64,000 nt of DNA from Microcoleus sp. FACHB-672 (lineage in GTDB: Bacteria > Cyanobacteriota > Cyanobacteriia > Cyanobacteriales > Oscillatoriaceae). How positions within the stretch are numbered: position 1 is the first letter of the stretch; each line of letters begins with the position of its first letter. A program made the position numbers and the translations under genes. This document shows, one piece after another, positions 44,664-54,462 of the stretch. A model generated the notes under the pieces. The model did not search any database. It saw only the letters and a list, made by a program, of their open reading frames with translations, and was not told where the DNA came from. The stretch is taken from positions 124,001-188,000 of the forward strand of contig NZ_JACJOU010000021.1 in NCBI RefSeq assembly GCF_014695725.1, read 5' to 3'.

Positions 44664-46448
44664 TTGAGAATGCTCTGTCATGAGCTGCCATCGACTTTCA
44701 TATCTACAAACGAGAACTTAGATTTGGCTCCGGTGAAGCTGCGCTGGAACGTTTGCCGAAGACTGAATGTTCTCCAGGGGAGAGGTGTCGCGAACGTGAT
44801 AGAACTCGAATGTTTACCCTATGGGGTTGGTCATGCAGATGAAGGGGTTTGCTTGTTGGTGCGGATGGGTCCATACCGCATCTTACTCGACTGTGGATTA
44901 GAAGATATCTCACCCTTGGTGTCGGAGCGTAACCTGCCGCTACCGGCAGATTTGGTGCTGTGTACACACGCTCATCCCGATCATGCCAGGGGTTTGCTCG
45001 CACTCCACCAGGCATACCCAAAGTTGCCGATTTACGGCACTGAGGTAACGACTCAGCTATTGCCACTAAATTGGCCAGATGTGGAGCCGGCAGAAAAACT
45101 ATTCTTCTGTCAGGCGCTGCCTTGGCGATCGCCAGTAGAGTTCCGCACCGGACTGGGTGCTCAACTCTACCCTGCCGGCCATTTGCCCGGAGGCGCAGCA
45201 ATTTTGCTCACCTACACCGCGCCGCAGCGAACTTACTCATTGCTGTATACCGGCGACTGTTTTTTATCGAACTCGCGGTTAGTGGACGGGTTGCCTTTAG
45301 AGGAATTACGGGGGTTAGGGCCGGATGTACTAATTTTAGAAGGCAGTTACGGCACAGCTCGCTATCCTCACCGGCGCAACCAAGAAAACCAGCTGGCGGA
45401 GCGAATTAATCAGGCAATTGCCCAGCGGCGCTGCGTCCTGCTGCCGACATCGGCACTAGGTTTAGGGCAAGAAATGCTGATGCTGCTGCGGAGTCACCAT
45501 CACTTCACAGGGCGCGATATGGATATCTGGGTGGATGGTGCGGTGGCCACCGGCTGTGATGCGTATTTGGAGCTTTTGCCCCAGTTACCCACATCGGTAC
45601 AAAATTTTGCGCGACACCAACCTTTGTTTTGGGATGAGCGAGTGCGTCCGCGTGTGCGCCGGCTGAGTCCAGAACAGCGCAATTCCATCGGCAAGTCTCC
45701 CTGTATCGTGATTACCGACGATACTGCTGATTTGAGCGAGTTCTGCCAACCAGACACCGGCCCTTGGTTGGTATTAATGCCTGAACATCCGGGTCAGCCA
45801 CTCGTTAACCATCAACCGCTGACTTGGCACCCCCAACCCCCAAACTCGATTACGGTCGAAACGTATTTACTAGCTCAGCACTGTGATGGCCCTGCTACGA
45901 CCCAGCTGATCCATAATTTGCGCCCCCAGCACGTCATTTTTGTTCACGGATCTCCAAATTACTTGGCTGATCTGACAAATTTGGATGAGTTGCGTAACCG
46001 CTACCAGTTGCATTTGCCCGCTGCCGGCACGCTTGTGGAACTTCCCATTGGGGAGACGTTTATGCAGCCAGAGGTGGCGGATACGCACTATGAAGGGGAG
46101 CTGACGGAACAGGGGACGGTGGTGACGATTACCTTCCCGGAGGCGATCGCCGCTGATCCACGCTGGCCGCATTTTGCGGATACGGGTTTGGTGGAGGCCC
46201 GCTGGCAGGGTGAGGAATTGGTATTGCGGGGGCTATCGCAGCGGGAGTTGCTGAGTCAGGCTACCGAACGCGATGTGCCGGTTGACATTGAGTGCTGCGG
46301 CAACTGCCGGCACTACCGGGGACAGCGCTGTTGGAACCAAGCTTCACCGCTTTTTGGGTTCAAGGTGACTAGCGATGGCTATTGTCCTGTTTTTGAGCCA
46401 ATTCAAGCACCCCCACCGGCACAAGCTGAGGATGACGATGAGGAATAG
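44664..46448 (+). CDS. Beta-CASP metallo-beta-lactamase-fold hydrolase with Cys-rich C-terminus
   Basis: A protein of up to 594 residues. The metallo-beta-lactamase motifs are CTHAHPDHARG, PAGHLPGGA and LYTGDCF, with a beta-CASP region (ILEGSYG, IFVHGSP) typical of RNA-processing nucleases of the RNase J/CPSF-73 superfamily. The start is uncertain: TTG 44664, ATG 44670 or GTG 44796 (VIELECLPYG), the last fitting the domain best. The C-terminal 55 residues carry a Cys cluster (ECCGNC, RCWN, GYCPVF) that could bind zinc or Fe-S, followed by an acidic tail. Likely a cytoplasmic RNA-processing or degrading enzyme. Confidence 0.82.
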   Translation: MRMLCHELPSTFISTNENLDLAPVKLRWNVCRRLNVLQGRGVANVIELECLPYGVGHADEGVCLLVRMGPYRILLDCGLEDISPLVSERNLPLPADLVLCTHAHPDHARGLLALHQAYPKLPIYGTEVTTQLLPLNWPDVEPAEKLFFCQALPWRSPVEFRTGLGAQLYPAGHLPGGAAILLTYTAPQRTYSLLYTGDCFLSNSRLVDGLPLEELRGLGPDVLILEGSYGTARYPHRRNQENQLAERINQAIAQRRCVLLPTSALGLGQEMLMLLRSHHHFTGRDMDIWVDGAVATGCDAYLELLPQLPTSVQNFARHQPLFWDERVRPRVRRLSPEQRNSIGKSPCIVITDDTADLSEFCQPDTGPWLVLMPEHPGQPLVNHQPLTWHPQPPNSITVETYLLAQHCDGPATTQLIHNLRPQHVIFVHGSPNYLADLTNLDELRNRYQLHLPAAGTLVELPIGETFMQPEVADTHYEGELTEQGTVVTITFPEAIAADPRWPHFADTGLVEARWQGEELVLRGLSQRELLSQATERDVPVDIECCGNCRHYRGQRCWNQASPLFGFKVTSDGYCPVFEPIQAPPPAQAEDDDEE

Positions 46449-46751
46449 TTATTTAATTTTCTTTTAAACGCTCGCTTAATCAAAAAAAGTTAATAAACGA
46501 TTGAGATTTAACTAGGTTGCTGCTGGTTAAACAGGGCGATTTTTGATTAACAATGCCTAATTAAACGTATATCATATTATTTTAAAGCCCTAGCAATTCG
46601 ACGAACCCTATAAAAAAGCAACAGTTCCAGTTCGACGCCGATAGTCTCCCACGTCAATCTGAAACTGTTTTGCTAGCAGGAAAAAAAGAAGAGGATCAGG
46701 GGCGAGGGCGAGTCCTGCTTTCACCGTTCACCGTTTCCCCTTCTCGGCTTT

Positions 46752-47060
46752 TTAGTCTTGATTGGAGTCTGAAGGGTTGCGAATTTGTTCGGCTTCCGGA
46801 CAATCGTCGGAAACTAGGGGTTCAACGTTGCCGCGTGGGACTGAAGCTAGTTTCTGGGTAATCGCACCAATACTTTCTAAGCGAACCATCTCTTCCCATG
46901 AACAGACTTCGTCTTCTTCGTCGGTTTCATAGCGCATCGTTACCAAATCCCCTTCAATGTCAATGATACGAGCGCGTTCAATCCAACGTTGCTGATCCCG
47001 CAAGAAAACACAGATTTCACGACCATCGCAACAGAGTTGATAGATCTTGCGGTTTAGCAT
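46752..47060 (-). CDS. Small conserved cyanobacterial protein (DUF6679-like)
   Basis: A 102-residue protein counted from the ATG at 47060, with CAGGAG upstream; the frame extends 16 codons further without a site. MLNRKIYQLCCDGREICVFL and the SWEEMVRLESIG block are what I recall from a protein family restricted to cyanobacteria, apparently DUF6679. No function is known to me. It is followed by long gene-free DNA on its 5' side. Confidence 0.75.
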   Translation of the reverse strand: MLNRKIYQLCCDGREICVFLRDQQRWIERARIIDIEGDLVTMRYETDEEDEVCSWEEMVRLESIGAITQKLASVPRGNVEPLVSDDCPEAEQIRNPSDSNQD

Positions 47061-48031
47061 AGGTGACTTCTCCTGAGGAGGTAACTTTTCAAATGCTTTG
47101 TGAATCATTCTCAGACCTAATGGGGGGTTGATGCGAGTCTCTTACCCCATTTAAATGTGACTGATCAGTCTCGCGTACAGGGTTCAGAGGGATTCAGTCA
47201 TCAACTGTCTCTTTCTTCAATTTTCATTGCCTCCGAACTGTGCTTATTTTTCGCTCTTGCTCTGACAGTTTAGCTTGAAAAGGGCTAAATATCGACCGAG
47301 TGCATCCACTATAACAGGCAAGGGTTCGGCTAGATTTTCGGGCTGGTTCACGTTTGTTCAAAAGTTTTATCTATGCGCTCATTGTACTCTGCCGGCACAA
47401 CAACTGGCAGGATTTTAGAGAATCTCCACTGGGAGGCTTGTAACAGCGGCAGGGGAGATGATCGCCACAGGTTTGGGATTATGTGTCAAGAGGTGATTTA
47501 CTGAAGTCTCTTTCGTGTTGTCAACGAGCCGACGCATCTATTTTGCTTGCTATCAGGGGTTTTAATCGGTCAATGAATTCCTTGGAATCCGCCTGTATCT
47601 GGGTCAAGCAAGCGGTTGGCAATCTTGTGTAGCACGATGCAAAAGCTATACAATTGCTATTCAAAACCTCTTTGGTAACAGCCGGCAACGATGCGGCAAA
47701 GTGAATTTATCACTGTGTTTATCCGCTCAGCCTCAGCTTGAATAGTGGCTTTACACTCTTGTATCAAATCGGAAGCTTACCGATATCTTTACTTGATTCT
47801 GTCAATCTTTACACTAACTTCACAGCCATTTAAATAAGCCTATTAATATTTTACACCAATTTTTGATATTGATATTCAGTGAAGCGTGAAGGGAGAACAG
47901 TTGTTGATGTCTCCTTTCACGCTTTACCCTTTGGAACAAAACGAGCGCCAATAGTCCAGGGCTGAGGCATATCGTCGCTTTACTTAATGTAAGCGATGAT
48001 ACGTTTGGGAAAAGAATAAAGATGAGTTTGG
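47061..48031. other. Long intergenic region, nothing recognised
   Basis: Nearly 1 kb. I looked for tRNA arms, 6S, SRP and RNase P landmarks and found none that hold together. Composition is similar to other intergenic regions. It may include long leaders or small RNAs I cannot see by eye. Confidence 0.5.
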
Positions 48032-49594
48032 TTAAGAAGGAGATGAAGTTAGCAAGGGTTTTGAAGCAGATTCACCGGCTTTCCGTAGCTGTCGCGTCAA
48101 TTGCAGACTTAACAAGGATATAACAGTCAACTGACCGAGGAAGGCCAGAAAAACGGACATGGCAGATGCGTATTGTAAAGCTGGCCAAGCGCCGGTAGAC
48201 AGCAGCCACACCACGCTCTGCACTTTAGGATCAATTGACAGCAGGATTAAAAGAAGTGGTGGCGCTAAAATGGCAAACGCGACAGCATTAAACGCGAGCA
48301 TTGCCCGTTTTTTAGTTTTTAACAACAGCATGAGTTGGGCGATTAGCGAATATATCAAGATTAAACTTAAGCTCAGGACAAAACTTGTAATCGCCCGGAA
48401 TTTGCCGGTATCAGCCGGCCACATCAGAATCCAAGGTAAATAAATAGCAGCCGTGATCGCTAAGTTGATGCCAATTGCCACAACTGCCGGACTTTTTTCT
48501 CCCCAAATCAAATCTTGGCATACAGAAGGCATCTGGAGCCTGAAATTAGAATTCAAAACTTCTTCTGGACTCTGACTTCTCACGTCTGTATTCTGCTTGT
48601 GCCGGTAGCGAGACCAATCTTGCAAAGCCTGCCGGTGGGGTGATAAAGCCGCGATTAAAAATAGAAACCACATCAAATTGATAAAAATCAGCGCCAAAAG
48701 AATTACTTGCAACTCTCCTTTAAATTCATTGCTGCCAGAAGTGGATCTTTCTATGACGAAAAATCCGACTAGCCACATTTCTAAACAAGCAACCGACCAA
48801 TAACTTTGCTGCTTGCTGATTAGCGTGGTATTGGGGCTGCGAAAGCGGCGATTTAAAGAGTTCCAAATCAAGTAAGTCCAAAGACAAAGGCTAAGGATGA
48901 TAAAACCGTGAACAGTTGCAACATTCCTACCAATTGGCAAATGAAACCATTGCCATTCGTGTATCGGTGATTGATAGAAAAAACTGCTCCAATGCAAATA
49001 GGAGAACATGGTGCCCAGAGACATTACTGTACACAGCCCCGTAAGGACGCAGCCGGCCCAAGCTTGGGGTTGATCCCAAGCTTGTGATCCTTTTACAAAA
49101 ATATTAAGCAACGCCAAACTATAAAAGAAACAGCAAGCAACTCCGATTAGCAAATAAAAGCTGAAAAGAAAGCTCAAAGGAACACCGGCACCAAGGGCAG
49201 ACACTAAATGCAATGGGATAGCTAAAGCAACTCCTAAATAGATTAAAGCCGGCACTCCTAACATTTTGCCGATTAAAATACTTTCGCTTGACTCAGGGCT
49301 TAGGCGAATAAAATTGAGCGTACCCCGGCGTTCTTCTTTTGCCATGTCAGCAATGAGCATCCCAACTCCGCCAACGAGTAAGATTAACAATAAAATCCAG
49401 CTCATAACTTGAAACAGATGTAACCACCATTCCTGCCAGTTATTCCTCTCCCTGTAGAACAACACTAAACCTCCTTGAAAAATTAGAGAGGTAGCAATGG
49501 TATGCGCTAAATTTTGTGGTTTAAATTGGCCTTTGAGTTCACGAAACAATTGAGGGTTCCAGCCACTCAACCGATTAATTAAAGCTAAAATCAT
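48032..49594 (-). CDS. ABC-2 type permease (paralogue B)
   Basis: A 520-residue membrane protein with about 12 hydrophobic segments. The N-terminus NPQLFRELKGQFKP and the AKEERRGTLNFIRLSPESS region are shared with the upstream gene 49671-51476, so the two are tandem paralogues. It is the last of three minus-strand genes with an ABC ATPase. Together they should form a heteromeric ABC-2 exporter. Substrate unknown. The 76-base gap from the previous gene fits an operon. Confidence 0.78.
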   Translation of the reverse strand: MILALINRLSGWNPQLFRELKGQFKPQNLAHTIATSLIFQGGLVLFYRERNNWQEWWLHLFQVMSWILLLILLVGGVGMLIADMAKEERRGTLNFIRLSPESSESILIGKMLGVPALIYLGVALAIPLHLVSALGAGVPLSFLFSFYLLIGVACCFFYSLALLNIFVKGSQAWDQPQAWAGCVLTGLCTVMSLGTMFSYLHWSSFFYQSPIHEWQWFHLPIGRNVATVHGFIILSLCLWTYLIWNSLNRRFRSPNTTLISKQQSYWSVACLEMWLVGFFVIERSTSGSNEFKGELQVILLALIFINLMWFLFLIAALSPHRQALQDWSRYRHKQNTDVRSQSPEEVLNSNFRLQMPSVCQDLIWGEKSPAVVAIGINLAITAAIYLPWILMWPADTGKFRAITSFVLSLSLILIYSLIAQLMLLLKTKKRAMLAFNAVAFAILAPPLLLILLSIDPKVQSVVWLLSTGAWPALQYASAMSVFLAFLGQLTVISLLSLQLTRQLRKAGESASKPLLTSSPS

Positions 49595-49670
49595 GGTAGT
49601 TTTCCTGAATTAAAAAATGGGGTGGGATGATTGTTTCCCACCCCTCAGACAAGTGATCAATAATTGGCTT

Positions 49671-51476
49671 CTAACTCTTTCCTACTAGCAGCGCTTTTGA
49701 GGCAGATTCACCGGCTTTGCGAAGTTGCTTAGTCAGTTGCCAATTTAGTAAGCCTAAGAAAGTCCATTGAACCAAAAGCACTTGAAAAACAAGCGTTTCG
49801 GATGCATATTTAACTGCACCCCACGAAAAAGCTGTTAGCAACCACAAACTTCCGCCATCCGATCCAGGATTCACAGATAGCACGCTTAAAATAAACGGCG
49901 GCAAGAAAATTGCGCTGCCGGCTACGCCTGCCGCCCAAAGTGCCCGCTTCGGAGTTTTCATCAACAGCATGAGTTGAAAAATAGAAGCACAGAGAATGAT
50001 GAAACTCACCGTTAATGCAACACTTGAAAGGGCTTCCATTTTGTGTTCAGAACCTACAGGACAAAGCAGAATCCAGCAAACAACTGGTGTGGCGGTGATC
50101 AGTAAATTAATTGTGATCGCCACAACTGATGGACTCTTTTCACCCCAAATTAAACCTTGCCAACCTGAATGATTAATTTTGCCTTCCCCTTTCTGCTTGA
50201 GATCTTTGAAGTAACGCGCCCAATCTTGCAAAGTTTGTCGCTGAGGTGATAAAGCTGCAATCAGACAAATAAACAGCAGTCCCATCAACATGAGCAGAGC
50301 ATGGAGATTAGAGACAAACTGTGAGGAGAGCCATTGTCTGGGAGGTTGCAGGGCAAAACCTAAAGTTACAAGGGTAAAGCAAGCTGTTACCAAGTAACTT
50401 TGTTTTTTGCTGAGCATGGTAGCTTGATCAGAGCGAAAGCGTCGGCTGAGTGATTGCCCGACCCAGTAAGTCCATAAACTGTAATTGAGCAGTAAGAAAA
50501 TTCCCATGCCGACACCCGTTGCACCTACGGGTAAGTAGAACCATTCCAAGTTTTGAACCAGCCCGTGACAAAATGGAAGATCTAAATAAGTTGAACCCGT
50601 TCGATCGAGGAGATAGGCTAGGAGAAAAGAAGGATTAAACAGATTTAGCCAATCAAACGGACTCTGGTCTATGCCTCTGTAATTGAATGCCATTAAGTAA
50701 ATTAAAATTGTGCCGGCACCCAACCAAGATTGAAACCCGCCTAGCCAAGCGCTACTCAAACCAAAGAGCAGTGCGGCGCTGTAGAAAAAGGCACAGCTAG
50801 CCATTACAACTGCGTAGAAGCTGAATATTTCGCCGGCAGGAATGCTTGCAAAAAGCCCAGCCCATAAGTGGAACGGAAGGGCTACAAGTGCAGCAAGATA
50901 AAGTAAAACCGGCACGCCCAGCATTTTGCCAATCAATACGCTTCGAGAAGATTGGGGACTAAGACGGATAAAGTTGAGGGTGCCGCGACGTTCTTCTTTT
51001 GCTAAGTCATCAATCAGCATATATGCGCCCACCCCTAACAGGATGAAGAACGCAAACATACTCAAGCAAATGAATATGCGGGGCCATTGATCTAGCCACC
51101 ACTGCTGGAAGTTAATTTGATCAATTGGGCAGTTATCGTTTATTAGTTGTTGCAGCTCTTTGAATCTTGCTTGCAATTCCTGTGTTTTTTCCGGGCTGAG
51201 TTTGGGTTTGACCTGAGTATAAGGTGAAATTTGGCGTTGGACTTGGTAATACTCTCTTTGATAAAGTTGATAAGTTGGCTGAAGTCGGCAGTATTTTTCA
51301 AGAGCCTGATATTTTTCCGTCGGAATATGCCTTGCAAAAGACATAAAAATGAGTAGCTGTCCGACTAAGGATAGTGCTACTGCTATCAAAATATTGCGAG
51401 GTTTAAGCCGGCCCTTGAGTTCTCGAAATATTTGGGGGTTTCCCTCGTTTAGCCAGTTTAACTGGTTAATTCTCAT
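49671..51476 (-). CDS. ABC-2 type permease (paralogue A)
   Basis: A 601-residue polytopic membrane protein counted from the ATG at 51476, with GGAG upstream; a TTG five codons earlier is less likely. It differs from its paralogue mainly by an extra soluble segment (about residues 42-120) between the first two membrane helices, probably a periplasmic or cytoplasmic loop. The block AKEERRGTLNFIRLSPQSS is nearly identical in both. It starts 90 bases after the ATPase gene. Confidence 0.78.
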   Translation of the reverse strand: MRINQLNWLNEGNPQIFRELKGRLKPRNILIAVALSLVGQLLIFMSFARHIPTEKYQALEKYCRLQPTYQLYQREYYQVQRQISPYTQVKPKLSPEKTQELQARFKELQQLINDNCPIDQINFQQWWLDQWPRIFICLSMFAFFILLGVGAYMLIDDLAKEERRGTLNFIRLSPQSSRSVLIGKMLGVPVLLYLAALVALPFHLWAGLFASIPAGEIFSFYAVVMASCAFFYSAALLFGLSSAWLGGFQSWLGAGTILIYLMAFNYRGIDQSPFDWLNLFNPSFLLAYLLDRTGSTYLDLPFCHGLVQNLEWFYLPVGATGVGMGIFLLLNYSLWTYWVGQSLSRRFRSDQATMLSKKQSYLVTACFTLVTLGFALQPPRQWLSSQFVSNLHALLMLMGLLFICLIAALSPQRQTLQDWARYFKDLKQKGEGKINHSGWQGLIWGEKSPSVVAITINLLITATPVVCWILLCPVGSEHKMEALSSVALTVSFIILCASIFQLMLLMKTPKRALWAAGVAGSAIFLPPFILSVLSVNPGSDGGSLWLLTAFSWGAVKYASETLVFQVLLVQWTFLGLLNWQLTKQLRKAGESASKALLVGKS

Positions 51477-51566
51477 GATCAGTTTCTCCAAAAAAAGCGA
51501 TTATATGAGCGGAGATTGACACACTAAAGCTTCAGATTATTTTTTGAAATCTAAGCTTTAAAATTA

Positions 51567-52517
51567 TTAAGATGCTTGTTGATGCCCCATCTTCAGGAAA
51601 ATCGTTTCTAAGTCTTCTTGGGTACAGTGAAATTCTGAAAGCGGAACACCGGCTTCCACCAGGGATCTCAGTAAGGTGGCGCTTTCTTCAGGATTTCCTG
51701 AAAAATGAACCCGCAAATTTGTTGTGCCGGTGACGACTTCCCACCCTTCAACTTTAGGATGATTTTTCAGTTCAGCCTGTAAACTATCTAAATTACCCAA
51801 AGTTGACATCAAAATTTGTTGCCGGCTGAGACGCTTGTACAGTTCTTCTAGTGATGCACTTTCTACTAGATAACCCAATTCCATGATGCCAACAGAAGTG
51901 CAAAGTTCCGCCAAATCGCTCAGAACATGAGATGAAATTACAATTGTCATCCCCGCTTCTCGCAACGTCTTAATAATTTCACGAAACTGCATCCGTGCAA
52001 GCGGATCTAAACCAGAAACCGGCTCATCAAGTAACAACAAAATCGGTTCGTGAATAATTGTTCTGGCAAGGCTGAGGCGCTGTTTCATCCCCCTGGAAAG
52101 CGTTGATATTTGGCTGTTGCGCTTATTCGTTAACTGCGCCAGTTCCAACACTTCATAAAGGCGCTGACTGCGATGGGGTTCTTTGAGGTGATAAAGCCGT
52201 GCAAAATAGTCGAGGTAATCCCAGACCACTAAATCGTCATAAAGCGGAAAATCATCTGGTAAATAGCCAAGCCGACGCTTCAGAGTAGAGTTATTCCGAT
52301 CCCTGAGTAAACGTTCACCACTGAGATAAATTTCGCCGGTGGTTGGTTCTTCGGCGGTTGCCAGCATCCGAATCAGCGTTGTTTTTCCCGCACCATTCGG
52401 GCCAATCAATCCGTAAACTTCACCCGTTGCGACTTGTAGATCCACATCGTTGACAGCAATGTGCCGGTCAAATTGCTTAGTCAGTCCGCGCGTATCAATT
52501 GCTAGTTCTTTTGCCAT
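51567..52517 (-). CDS. ABC transporter ATP-binding protein
   Basis: A 316-residue ATPase. Walker A is GPNGAGKTT, the Q-loop lies near YLPDDFPLYDDL, the signature is LSRGMKQR, and Walker B is LLLLDEP followed by VSGLD. The last 90 residues form a small extra domain, as in CcmA/NatA-type ABC-2 ATPases. It powers the two membrane proteins encoded just downstream. First gene of the operon. Confidence 0.93.
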   Translation of the reverse strand: MAKELAIDTRGLTKQFDRHIAVNDVDLQVATGEVYGLIGPNGAGKTTLIRMLATAEEPTTGEIYLSGERLLRDRNNSTLKRRLGYLPDDFPLYDDLVVWDYLDYFARLYHLKEPHRSQRLYEVLELAQLTNKRNSQISTLSRGMKQRLSLARTIIHEPILLLLDEPVSGLDPLARMQFREIIKTLREAGMTIVISSHVLSDLAELCTSVGIMELGYLVESASLEELYKRLSRQQILMSTLGNLDSLQAELKNHPKVEGWEVVTGTTNLRVHFSGNPEESATLLRSLVEAGVPLSEFHCTQEDLETIFLKMGHQQAS

Positions 52518-52681
52518 AGCTGTAGAGGTTTGGACAGTTGAGATGGCTTGGTTTTGCCTAGCCTAGCCTCTACCTACAGCATTCGTCAGTAGGTTTACGG
52601 AAATTGTAACGACGTCTCCATATTCTGTATTCTGTGCCATCATCTGTCCCCTTCTATTCGCCAGCGATATTGTATTTTTTT

Positions 52682-53161
52682 TTAACCGGCAACTTCTGTG
52701 CCGCGCACAATCATCACAGAACAGTGGGTATGATGAACCACATAATTGCTCACACTTCCCAGCACAAGCTCAGCCAGTTTAGATCGTCCGCGCCGGCCTA
52801 TCACGACTAAATCCGCATCCCAACTCACAGCAATCTCACGAATCCAAAACCCAGCATCCCCCAGTTGATACTCTAATTGCGCTTGCACTCCCAGCGCCAA
52901 CGCCTGCTGGAGATAAGTCTGCAACCAGGCTTCTACTTCTGCAACTTCTTGTTGCAGCCTCTCCTGTTGTTTTTGTGCGGCACCGTTTAACCCCTCTCCA
53001 TAAAGATCCATGCGGGACGCAATTGGCACGGGTGGCACAGGTATGCAGTGAAACACTTTTAAATAAGCTCGCTCTCTTTTTGCTAACAGCAGCGCTTTCT
53101 GAAAAACTGCATCTGCTTGAGTGGAACGGTCAATTCCTACCAGAATTCTTTGGAACTCCAT
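52682..53161 (-). CDS. Universal stress protein, UspA family
   Basis: A 159-residue UspA protein counted from the ATG at 53161 (MEFQRILVGIDRS), with AAGGAA upstream; the long frame to 53266 overlaps leuB on the other strand. The nucleotide-binding motif is GRRGRSKLAELVLGSVSNYV (G-2x-G-9x-GS), so it should bind ATP. An extra helical segment (about residues 50-80) rich in Gln and Glu is present. It is divergent from leuB with only 93 bases between starts. Confidence 0.9.
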   Translation of the reverse strand: MEFQRILVGIDRSTQADAVFQKALLLAKRERAYLKVFHCIPVPPVPIASRMDLYGEGLNGAAQKQQERLQQEVAEVEAWLQTYLQQALALGVQAQLEYQLGDAGFWIREIAVSWDADLVVIGRRGRSKLAELVLGSVSNYVVHHTHCSVMIVRGTEVAG

Positions 53162-53254
53162 TGTTTTATTTCCTTGAGATATTCTTCTATTCAACTGTCT
53201 TTTGGGGACATTTCCCAGGTATGATAAATAGCTTGCAAGAATTTCTGTAGAACT

Positions 53255-54349
53255 ATGACCCAGCACTACCGCATTACTCTGTTACCCGGCGATGGCATTG
53301 GCCCTGAAATTATGGCAGTCGCGGTAGATGTCCTTAAACTGGTTGGCCAACAACTCGACCTCAGCTTTGAATTTCAAGAAGCCCTTGTTGGCGGTTCGGC
53401 AATTGACACCACCGGCAGTCCCCTCCCCGACGAAACATTGCAGATTTGCCGCAACAGTGAGGCGGTACTGCTAGCAGCAATTGGCGGTTATAAGTGGGAT
53501 AATTTACCCCGCCACCAGCGGCCAGAAACCGGATTATTAGGACTTCGCGCCGGCTTAGAATTATTTGCCAATTTGCGACCGGCAAAAATTTTACCGCAAC
53601 TGATTGACGCCTCATCTCTCAAGCGCGAAGTGGTTGAAGGTGTCGATATTATGGTGGTGCGAGAACTCACCGGCGGCATTTACTTTGGTAAACCCAGAGG
53701 CATTTTTGAAACAGAAACCGGCGAAAAGCGTGGCGTCAATACAATGGCTTACACCGAGTCAGAAATTGACCGCATTGGACGAGTGGCTTTTGAAACTGCA
53801 CGTAAGCGCGGCAGTAAACTATGTTCAGTTGATAAAGCTAATGTTTTAGATGTGTCGCAATTATGGCGAGATCACATCATTGAATTGTCAAAAGAATATG
53901 CCGATGTAGAGTTATCTCATCTTTATGTAGACAACGCCGCCATGCAGTTGCTGCGCTGGCCAAAACAGTTTGATACGATTGTCACCGGCAACCTTTTTGG
54001 TGATATTCTTTCCGACGCTGCAGCGATGCTTACTGGCAGTATTGGAATGCTACCTTCTGCTAGTTTAGGCGCATCAGGCCCTGGAGTATTTGAGCCGGTT
54101 CATGGTTCTGCACCCGATATTGCCGGTCAAGATAAAGCAAATCCCATTGCTCAAGTTCTGAGTGCGGCAATGATGCTTCGCTATGGTTTAAATCAATCGG
54201 CTGCTGCAGATAAAATTGAGCAAGCAGTCTTGGAAGTTTTAGATGCCGGTTATCGCACCGGCGATATCATGTCAGAAGGAATGAAGCCGGTGGGTTGCCG
54301 TGCAATGGGTGATGCTTTGCTTGAGGCGTTAGCGCAAGATAGGAGATAA
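53255..54349 (+). CDS. leuB: 3-isopropylmalate dehydrogenase
   Basis: A 364-residue enzyme of leucine synthesis that oxidatively decarboxylates 3-isopropylmalate with NAD+. Signatures are [12 protein letters not shown] at the N-terminus, [10 protein letters not shown] at the active site, and the [19 protein letters not shown] block that binds metal and substrate. Length is normal. Start ATG at 53255 gives [12 protein letters not shown]. It shares a short divergent promoter region with the UspA gene. Confidence 0.97.
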   Translation: MTQHYRITLLPGDGIGPEIMAVAVDVLKLVGQQLDLSFEFQEALVGGSAIDTTGSPLPDETLQICRNSEAVLLAAIGGYKWDNLPRHQRPETGLLGLRAGLELFANLRPAKILPQLIDASSLKREVVEGVDIMVVRELTGGIYFGKPRGIFETETGEKRGVNTMAYTESEIDRIGRVAFETARKRGSKLCSVDKANVLDVSQLWRDHIIELSKEYADVELSHLYVDNAAMQLLRWPKQFDTIVTGNLFGDILSDAAAMLTGSIGMLPSASLGASGPGVFEPVHGSAPDIAGQDKANPIAQVLSAAMMLRYGLNQSAAADKIEQAVLEVLDAGYRTGDIMSEGMKPVGCRAMGDALLEALAQDRR

Positions 54350-54438
54350 AGAAACCACAGATGCACACAGATAAACGCAGATATCTGTCTATGCCTATCG
54401 GCACGCTGCGCTATTATCTGTGTTTATCTACGGTTAAA
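54350..54438. repeat. MITE-like member of the dispersed repeat family
   Basis: The left part (AACCACAGATGCACACAGAT) and the right part (ATCTGTGTTTATCTACGGTT) are in inverted orientation around a 25-30 base centre. It fills the gap between leuB and the fructosamine kinase. Related half-copies lie at 8542, 13673, 22038 and 56681. Confidence 0.6.
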
Positions 54439-54462
54439 AATCAAATTAATTAAACACTAACC

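Noticed and set aside
44483-44683. 66-codon plus-strand ORF before the metallo-hydrolase
   Set aside because: No ribosome site and no similarity noted; it overlaps the start region of the real gene.
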